Of a DNA stretch of 64,000 nt, positions 56,895 through 64,000 are shown piece by piece. The notes beneath the pieces were generated by a model, which saw only the letters and a list, made by a program, of their open reading frames with translations, had not been told where the DNA came from and did not search any database. The stretch covers positions 18,880,377 through 18,944,376 of the forward strand of contig NC_133494.1 of NCBI RefSeq assembly GCF_025370935.1, read 5' to 3'. The position numbers and the translations under genes are program-made. Positions within the stretch are counted from its first letter, which is position 1; each line of letters begins with the position of its first letter. The DNA comes from Choristoneura fumiferana (taxonomy: Eukaryota > Arthropoda > Insecta > Lepidoptera > Tortricidae).

Positions 56895-57320
56895 AAATGT
56901 GATTTGGTGCTGGATGATAGAAGCGATTTCAACTACAGAATAACAGTTAACTTGAATAATTATTTACCTACTTACATACTTTATTATGGACAGTAAACTA
57001 CCTAATTATTTTTATAGGCTACTTTTTATCCCAATATTCCCATGGAGTAAGGATTAAATCTTGAAGTTTCAACCACTGGGTTTAGTCATGAAATTTATTT
57101 AACTTTAAAATAATTTATTAAATGTGATTTGGTGCTGGATGATAGAAGCGATTTGAACTGCAGAATAACAGTTAACTTGAATAATTATTTACCTACTTAC
57201 ATACTTTATTATGGACAGTAGACTATCTAATTAGTTTTATTGGCTACTTTTTATCCCAATATTCCCATGGAGTAGGGATTAAATCTTGAAATTTCAACCA
57301 CTGGGTTTAGTCATGAAATT
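56895..57320 (+). repeat. Tandem duplication, about 225-bp unit, two copies
   Basis: AATGTGATTTGGTGCTGGAT starts each unit (56,896 and 57,121) and CCACTGGGTTTAGTCATGAA comes near its end. The units differ by scattered substitutions (for example TTTCAACTACAG versus TTTGAACTGCAG), so the duplication is not an assembly stutter. Non-coding. Confidence 0.88.
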
Positions 57321-58276
57321 TTAATGAAATTTATCTTTTCAAATATAATTTTTTTAGATAAATAAATTTTTTAAATAGATAATTATTAAAATTGCTGTAT
57401 TATTATTATTATTTCATTTAAACTGCAAAGTTGTTGTTGCAAGTGCAACTAATCAGTGTTACAGACTTATAATAAGTTCCTTTACTAATACTTCAATAGA
57501 AGTATTAAGATTCTTTACTAATTACTACCACTTCTTTCATTCTTTCCACCATTTTCACCCCTTGTAAAGAAACAAGTGCAAAAAAAAACAATACTTCCAT
57601 TGAACAAAAAACTAATATACAAAACATTGATTTTCTTGGAAGATATATGATGAAGCTTTGAGGGGGTAAATAAAAAAAACAAGTTTAAGATTTTAAAGAA
57701 ACTTGAAGGCATAAAATCAGTTTTTATTACACTTATCAAATTTAAGTTTTTGTCAGAAACGTAATCCATACTTATATTATAAATGCGAAAGTGTCTCTGT
57801 CTTTTTGTTAACTCTTCACGCTTGAACTGAATGATTAATTTAAGATAGTTCGAGTCCCGGGGAATCAGATTTTTATCCTGGAAAATACACATTACCCGTG
57901 CAAGAGTGATAAACAAATTCTGGTCAGACAAAATCACAGGTGAAAACTAGTTTAAAACAAACTACCTTAACTAATTACAAACAAATAAACTTAAGAAATG
58001 GGAAAATTAGACTTACAGATTTTTAAAACAACTTGTGTTTAAAGTAAGTTAAAAACCTAAAGCTTGTAAAAAACAATAATAAACAAATTTGTGCACACTA
58101 ATATATTCTTTCTGCTTTAGGCAATTGTATATTAACAAGGATAATTTGTATAATAAGATTAGAAGTTGAGCACAGGGCAGACATCTTGTGTAGCTTTGTA
58201 AATAGAATATAATACATATGAAAGGATTTGAAGAACAGATGGCAACCACAAACTGGAAGATACTGCAGCCCTCCCA
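57321..58276. other. Probable 3' flank of the minus-strand gene, with family B copy
   Basis: 57,770-57,950 is family B (TTATATTATAAATGCGAAAG, AGTTCGAGTCCCGGGGAATC, CTGGAAAATACACATTACCC). It explains most of a 139-codon minus frame at 57,518-57,937, which I reject. The rest is AT-rich. Minus-strand AATAAA words exist, but none is clearly the gene's polyadenylation signal. Confidence 0.45.
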
Positions 58277-59740
58277 CTAGGTAGACCAGTAATGTCGGGA
58301 AAATTGTGTTGTTTTACAATCTTCATTCAACAGTTGGACCCCTTCTGTTTTTGGTGATGATCCAGATCCATGCAGTCTCCTCCTAAGAAAATATCAATTG
58401 ACAATATTAGATAGGCAGTCACTGACTGAGTCTATAATTTAATTTTTGCAGGTGGTAGGACCTTGTGCAAGGTCCGCCCGGATTGCTACCACCATCTTGC
58501 TTGCTAATCCTGCTGTGAAGCAGCAGTGCTTGCGCTGTTGTGTTTCGGGGTGGAGAGTAAGACAGCCAGTGGAATTACTGGCACTTGAGTATTTTATCTT
58601 CGGCCTCTTAGGATTTTAGGGCGGTGGTGATCTCTTACTATCAGGAGGCCCACTTGCTCGTTTGCCAACCATTCAAATGAAAAAAAAAATTGCATTCCTG
58701 AATTGCAGTTAGTCTGTCAAAAATAATGGTTACATGAGCGAAGCTATGTGTAAAGGCAAGTTCATAATTCCATACTATTATTTAATGTTATAAATGCGAA
58801 AGTGGCTGTCTATCTGTCTGTTCCTGCTGAACCAATAAAAATGAAATGTTGTACAGAGATAAACAGTATGTACCTATCAGGGCCGTGCGGAGGCCCTGGC
58901 CTGGAGCACACAAGAACTTGGGGCGCTTTTGAAAATTAAAGAAAGTTTTACTTAAAAACATTTTTTCTCCGTTTTTTGACCTTTTGGGTGTCCCATTGGC
59001 TGGGGGGCACTGATGGGCACGGGTCCCGTGTGCCCTTATGGTATAGATAGGATTAGTAAAGAGGGAAAAAGGATAGTTTTTATCAAGGAGCGATAAACGA
59101 GTTCGAGGTAGACCAAGTCGCAGGCAACGGACAATATTATGTAAATTTATATTACCATCTTTTCAAGAGATAAAGAACCGTTTTTCGAAATCTGTTTGTC
59201 AACAAAACATAGTGTGTAAAATTGAGATATTATTGAATTCTCGAGAACTATTGATAGCATTAGTCGCAATATTTAGTTTTAAGCCAGATATGGAACAGGA
59301 AAATATGAGAGAAAAAAAATGCATCAACAGTACGATTGGTAAATAAATAAACAAAATTCTTACCTACCAGTCAAAGCTGCGAACATTGGTCTCAGCCTCA
59401 CCCAACAAACAGTTGCAGGAAACTTCCATTTCTACAATTTCCACATCCTAAATCTTCAACTTGTGGTAAGGTACAGCAGTAAATAAAAATTGATCATCTT
59501 CAATTCAATGATTTTGTCCTTTAGCAAAGGTCGTACACATCATAATCACTTTTTTTCTGCGGCTACTATTTTGTCACATACAATAAGAAGTCAATTTCAC
59601 TTTACTTTTAGTTATTATCGTTTTATTAACCTGGCCTCTCCCAGAGGCACAAATTTATGCCCAAATTCCTTTGATCCTGTTATCCTGGAAGATGACAGAT
59701 TATTAGAGCAGCTGGTCTTGTTACGTACAATGGCCTCCAT
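58277..59740 (-). CDS. Hypothetical 71-residue protein, two exons
   Basis: Minus strand. Exon 1 (59,740 to 59,631, 110 nt) starts MEAIVRNKTSCSNNLSSSRI and continues TGSKEFGHKFVPLGEA. The ATG context is AAAGATGG, and the exon ends CCAG|GTTAAT. Exon 2 (58,382 to 58,277) follows a good acceptor (TTGATATTTTCTTAG) and reads RRLHGSGSSPKTEGVQLLNE then DCKTTQFSRHYWST and TAG. The phases match exactly (2 then 1), giving 72 codons with no internal stop. The 1,248-bp intron holds family D and B repeats. A second candidate exon at 59,360-59,455 (MEVSCNCLLGEAETNVRSFD) is also in frame with exon 2, perhaps an alternative start. Upstream is CpG-rich. Hydrophilic, serine-rich, basic, with no signal or membrane segment. 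I do not recognise a family. The donor is mediocre, so transcription evidence matters. Confidence 0.45.
58455..58690 (-). repeat. Dispersed repeat family D, minus copy
   Basis: GGAGAGTAAGACAGCCAGTG, GGCGGTGGTGATCTCTTACT, ATCAGGAGGCCCACTTGCTC, GTTTGCCAACCATTC. Long copy inside the candidate intron, on the same strand as the gene. Confidence 0.75.
58785..59145 (+). repeat. Family B fragment with a possible hAT-like insertion
   Basis: AATGTTATAAATGCGAAAGT at the start and GGATAGTTTTTATCAAGGAG, ACCAAGTCGCAGGCAACGG at the end are family B. Between them, 58,880-59,040 runs from CAGGGCCGTGCGGAGG to GGGTCCCGTGTGCCCTTATG. This could be a hAT-type insertion, but its flanking 8-mers (GTACCTAT; GTATAGAT) agree only in part. 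Confidence 0.5.
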
Positions 59741-60166
59741 CTTTAATTTACGTTACTTCGAGTCGATCGAGCACACGCAATCGAAATAGTGACAAACGGA
59801 AGACGCGAATGTTTCGTTTAAAATTCGTACGAATCGAGTATCGAACGCTCGCCGCGGCAATAGTTGCGTTCAGAAAATGATCGACGGAATTATGTACGTC
59901 AACTTAGAGCTACCTCTAGTTGCTTCAAGTTGTTTTGGCCAATGATCACCATTCATTCTTTGCTTTTCGCTGTGCGTGCACGACATTAGCGCCACCTAGC
60001 GTCCGCGACTTTTCTGGCTTGTTGCTCTGACGTTTTGAAATTTCATCGCGACATTGTGACCAAAATCAAACCTTTAACCATCCTATAACGTATCAATTTA
60101 TAATACAAAATTACTGAGATATAATTGTTCTTATATCGCTAGTAATAAATGAAATATCGTTTTCAG
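59741..60166. promoter_or_regulatory. CpG-rich candidate promoter, possibly bidirectional
   Basis: CpG is concentrated at 59,755-59,890 (GAATCGAGTATCGAACGCTC, GCCGCGGCAATAG) and 59,970-60,050. TTAGCGCCACCTAGCGTCCG at 59,987 resembles a CTCF-type site. It lies 5' of the minus-strand gene and 5' of a plus-strand acceptor plus ATG at 60,167. No TATA box is evident. Start sites are not determined. Confidence 0.35.
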
Positions 60167-60172
60167 ATCAAA

Positions 60173-60199
60173 ATGAGTATCATTTTAAAGACCGGTTTT
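60173..60199 (+). CDS. Candidate short coding exon (divergent gene?)
   Basis: Acceptor ATATCGTTTTCAG (AG at 60,165-60,166), then ATCAAAATGAGTATC with a good insect start context, then donor GGTTTT|GTGAGTATC (GT at 60,200). It would encode MSIILKTGF in phase 0. A possible next exon follows TTTGTTTTATTTACAG at 61,904 and stays open for ten codons (FQSQKISDLR) to a stop. Splice sites are decent, but the coding signal is far too small to be convincing. Confidence 0.2.
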
Positions 60200-60835
60200 G
60201 TGAGTATCACTTAATATAAAATTTCAACAATTCATAAGGAAAATTGTTGCTGGACATGTCCGAGATGTAAAGGAATTAAGAACAAAATAGGGACAGTGTT
60301 CAATAATTCAAGCTCGCATCATAACAGAAACATCTATTACTAAAATTAGGTAGTTAATGTCTATACAAATTGCTTTGTTAATGACAGATTCATATGAGTA
60401 TGACAGATGACAGAGCCAGAACTATTTCTACTTTTGGCCACCATGAGGGCTGCGATAGATTTCATTACCAATAGTACTTCGCACCCTCCCAATAGGGATA
60501 AAAGCACAGAATAAGTAATAGGACAAGTGCAGAAGCTTCTCTGCCGTAAAAAATCTACTTTTAGGCATAGGAAATAAGAACTTTATGCTTCCCTGTCTGT
60601 TCTGATACGATATGCGAAAGTTTGTAAGTAAGATAAGATATTACTTGTACTAGTTGTACTTACGTGAATTATGACTTGTACCTATTATTTTCTGGAATTT
60701 CCTTTTACTGAGGTAAGTACTAGGTACCTATACACCAGTGGGGACATGTTTCTCCTACGTTTGTCCTACGTTTTATACTAAGTTTATATTTAATTTAAAA
60801 CATTACTACACGTACTCATACAGATTTTTTTTCTG

Positions 60836-60883
60836 CGCAAATACAACGGGAAGATTATTTTATATCTTCCCGTTGTATTTGCG
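60836..60883. repeat. Perfect 20-bp hairpin
   Basis: CGCAAATACAACGGGAAGAT and ATCTTCCCGTTGTATTTGCG are exact complements around an 8-base loop TATTTTAT. No terminal similarity to other repeats in the window. Confidence 0.85.
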
Positions 60884-61232
60884 AAGTTGAACAATTTATA
60901 ATTACCGTGCGAAAATTCGACTTCCAATAGCAAGGACACAAAAACACACGGTTTGATTATCCGAACTTTTGATTGTCCGATCTATTCTCAATTATTTCGG
61001 ATAACCAAGGTACGTGCTAACTTGACGCACATTGCTTTCATATGAGAAATGAAATCCTACTGCGTGTGTGTGTGTGTGTACTTGTGGTTGCGTGAGCGCG
61101 TGTATATGTATTATTTGTTCAGGAATGGTGTTAGATCGTTCTAAATGGAAAGTAATTTCTTCTTCCTATTCTCCACATCACTTTTTTCACAGGATATGAA
61201 TTATGACAGCAGTCATAAGGCAAGTGACAACT

Positions 61233-61601
61233 TTACTTTAAAATTACGTTAGCGTTAGCGAGCTCCTCGCAAACTATTGCGAACGTGAAAATCGGTAGGA
61301 ACTCACACTCGCAATTGTTCGTCTCAAACATTACGCAGTCGAAGTGAGTTGCTATTCTATTCGAAAAGTGAACCGTACTCACTGTATTTCTTAGGAAACG
61401 TATCGACGATCGAGGGTTACGTATCGACGATCGAAAGTTACGTATTCGACGATCGAACGCTCGATTTACGTCGTCGAATAGTAAACGACTGTTTTGTGAA
61501 AACGCTACACTAGAGGCACTGTGCGCGCGCACGACGTAGCACGAACCAATCATGGTTACCCGTTCGCGCCTGTCATGAAACCCCGCCAAAGTAATGTTCA
61601 T
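61233..61601. other. CpG-rich block with 21-bp tandem units
   Basis: 61,398-61,463 has three near-repeats of ACGTATCGACGATCGA. The surrounding sequence is CpG-rich (GTGCGCGCGCACGACG). A 122-codon minus frame spans it but is arginine- and serine-rich owing to the CG repeats, and has no domain. It may be a decayed mobile element or a regulatory CpG patch. (GT)n at 61,061-61,080 lies upstream. Confidence 0.4.
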
Positions 61602-61999
61602 GAGTTCAGTCCGGTGAATTAATTTTTGATGAGTAAATTAAAATGAAGAGTTTAAATGATGAATTTATATCTGACTTTACGCCGCCTTACGTCCTCCACG
61701 AAGCACATATTGTCAGTGACAAACTCAATGCTGAACAAAATACGTGAACTATAATATACATACCTAAGTTAATAAACATCGTAAATTGATAGAATAATCT
61801 ACTTCTACACGCATGGGATATTATAACATCTACTGGTATGTCTTATTCTTATTTATTTGCTTTTATCTATTAGAATTAGTGAACCAGTTTTGTTTTATTT
61901 ACAGTTCCAAAGCCAAAAAATCTCAGATTTACGGTAACTTTTTGTTAAGAGCTGGTAGATTAGATACATAATACATATACTTGATGTTACTTAACTATT

Positions 62000-62720
62000 A
62001 CAGGGGGTGTACTGCCTTTTCGGCGAAATATTTCGCCAAATTTCACTTAGCAACCAACCTTTCGCCGAAGTTTCATTTGGCAAACCAATCCTTGGCATAA
62101 CTTTGCTTCACATTTTTCTTATTCGCAACATTTTTATATTGCAAAATTTTACTTCATCACACTTTTATGTGGCAAACAATTATGTAGCAAAATTGGCTAA
62201 GGCAAATAACAAATAGTCAAATAACATTTAGCCAAGTTTTACACATAAGGTAGATATATCAATCATGATATATAATAAAAAGAATAAATGTTAAATTATG
62301 TAGCGGTGAGTGAGCGAAGCGAGCGAGCAAGACGAGACTAGGCAGAAGCGACTTGGATAGGTTAGGTTCAGAAGGCTAAGGAAGGAGCGAAGCGTAGCGT
62401 AGCTTCCGCTTTAGCCTTCGATGTTAGGTTTTTTTTGTAACAGAACGGAAAAAAATCATTGGCTTGCTGCTTGTTTGCTTGCTAAATTAAGGAATGCAAT
62501 CAACGCATTTGACGAAAACACAAATGACATCTTAAAAAAATCCCAGGTAATAATTTGCATAATAATCATTTATCAAATCATTAGTTGGGAAATGATATCA
62601 GTGCGAAATGTTGAGTTGGGAAGTGAAATTTTGCCTAAATAAAAATATGGGATAAATAGTTTGGGAGTTAATAATTTGCTAAATAATTTTCGCAAATCAT
62701 TAGTAAACCATTACAGGGAT
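62000..62720. repeat. Large degenerate palindromic repeat, TTTCGCCAA type
   Basis: Ends TTACAGGGGGTG and ATTACAGGGATC. The left half is made of TTCGCC/TTGGCAAA words and the right half of TTTGCTAAATAATTTTCGCA and GAAATTTTGCC words. The centre has GCGAAGCGAGCGAGCAAGAC and GATAGGTTAGGTTCAGAAGG. It is related to 40,136 and 49,850. The 62,007-62,216 and 62,421-62,642 frames are by-products. Confidence 0.5.
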
Positions 62721-63078
62721 CTATTCACGGGTTGCACTGATATTTAGCATTATAGGAGCGTGCACTCCTCCATAAGGACTAGCCAATATAAGTGTGGAAA
62801 ATGTCAAGCAACAAGGGCTAATAATTAATCATATAAAATCACGATACTAAAAAAAGTCTCCTTTACCTATCATTAGTAGCTGTAGCTGTTCTAATCTTCT
62901 GAGTCAATGATTGTTATGAAAGTTGGTTTAATAAAGTGTATACGTTAACGATTTTGGTTCGGCGTGCATGTCGGTATGTATATCTACTGCCTGCTACTGT
63001 AGTAAAAGGAGTATGGCAAATAAATGATGTAGTCACTGCCTCGATTTTTTTCCTCGCTTAATGCATTGTAAAACGTTG

Positions 63079-63201
63079 TATGATATACGTGTCGAAAGTA
63101 GGAAATTCCCAACTCGTGCCGGCTCAAAACACTCGCTTCGCTCGTGTTTCAAGTTCTCCGCCACTCGTTGGGAATTGCCTACTTTCCGCACTTGTATCAT
63201 A
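63079..63201. mobile_element. Foldback element, about 123 bp, at the end of the extra segment
   Basis: TATGATATACGTGTCGAAAG and GGAAATTCCCAACTCG on the left face CGTTGGGAATTGCC, TACTTTCCGCACTTGTATCA on the right. The centre is CACTCGCTTCGCTCGTG. It lies nine bases before homology with copy 1 resumes. Confidence 0.75.
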
Positions 63202-63209
63202 AATAACTA

Positions 63210-64000
63210 TTCTTTATGTAAAAGTTGAAGAACGCCGATGCCAAACTTCATGGTTAAACGTGACGTGACATGGATAAGAATAATAATAAAAATTGAATTC
63301 GCGCTGTCATCGTTCACCACCATTACGGCATTAGTGCCACTTGTCCCATGGGACAACTGGGACGTAATCATCCCAGTAGTCCATGATGGGACAACTCAAT
63401 GGGACTAGTGGGATAGACGGTCATATTTCGTTTTCTAGAATTTTCTAGAGTTTTCTTAGCATATTAAAAGTGTAAATGTCAGCATATAAGCTAGGTTTGG
63501 AACTTTGGATCATTTCCGAGATCCACCTCAAACATTCTCATTTACGAGTATACTAGTGATACTAGCAGATGACAAAAAAATAAGTGAAGTGAAAAAATAT
63601 CCCTTGAATGTATCTGTCGCGTGTTTACCCACCATACCGGAACAGTATGTCAAAAACAACCGACGGGGTGTCACACACCCTGTTTGTATTCAGAATATGA
63701 TACAGTCCATTTTATTATTGCTTTACGTTCACGAGGGTTCGTGACTCATTATTTGCATTTGTTGCACACCTTTTTGTTTATAATACTTTTGATTGTTAAT
63801 GAATTAAAACTTAGAACTTAAGAAATGCGCGTAAAAAGATGAAATTCCGTAAACTACTTCAACTTTGCCCTCTGGCCCCAAAATGCCTGATTTGATTTAG
63901 AGTCGATAACTTAGCACTCTTATAGGTTTTAAACTTTTATCTACACGGGAATTATTATTACGGGGGGATAAAAGTTTAAAAACCTAAAGGGTGCTGATTT
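63210..64000 (+). repeat. Large duplicated block, copy 2 (second part)
   Basis: Matches 35,912-36,660 from TTCTTTATGTAAAAGTTGAA to the window end. Lacks about 43 bp of the TGACATGACGTGACG region and carries a 93-bp insertion (63,328-63,420) with GTCCCATGGGAC palindromes and GGGACTAGTGGGATAGACGG. The terminal foldback element (36,491-36,730 in copy 1) is cut by the window edge. Confidence 0.92.

Noticed and set aside
57518..57937. 139-codon minus frame
   Set aside because: Largely antisense to repeat family B; composition follows AT content.
61233..61601. 122-codon arginine/serine-rich minus frame
   Set aside because: Its composition comes from CGATCG-type tandem units; no domain or splice support.

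Overview
The window is AT-rich nuclear DNA from an insect, most likely a moth or butterfly (Lepidoptera). The grounds are the tRNA-headed SINEs with (ATG)n tails, non-LTR 3' ends finishing in repeated TTTGAC, short (TTAGG)n motifs, and many small palindromic DNA elements typical of lepidopteran intergenic sequence. I see no prokaryotic operons, no rRNA and no convincing free-standing tRNA gene. Nearly all long open frames are chance frames or run through repeats. One 100-N scaffold gap lies at 50,350-50,449.

Layout: 1-33 kb is gene-poor and repeat-dense. It holds SINEs, LINE 3' ends, Harbinger-like and other foldback MITEs, and unassigned AT-rich DNA. A candidate signal-peptide exon sits at 29.94 kb. 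At 33.1-36.7 kb there is a CpG-rich 5' region, a well-formed splice donor, a 712-bp intron carrying a long-TIR transposon, and a second exon with a 47-codon frame and an AATAAA signal. 36.7-50.35 kb is again repeats and unassigned DNA.

Just after the N gap, 50,452-53,460 repeats 33,136-35,907 almost base for base. The match resumes at 63,210-64,000, which corresponds to 35,912-36,660. The 9.75 kb between (53,461-63,209) is present only in the second copy. I infer that the contig right of the gap is the alternative haplotype of the 33-36 kb locus kept in the scaffold (a haplotig), with a presence/absence difference of about 9.75 kb; a true segmental duplication is the alternative.

That extra segment holds the second gene candidate, a two-exon minus-strand gene at 58,277-59,740 encoding 71 residues, with a CpG-rich and possibly divergent promoter upstream. 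It also holds a LINE C-terminal relic, a hAT-like MITE and a 225-bp tandem duplication. No gene product here could be assigned to a known family. The best-supported biology is the history of mobile elements: exact target-site duplications, nested insertions, a twin-primed SINE, and an occupied/empty site pair between the two copies.
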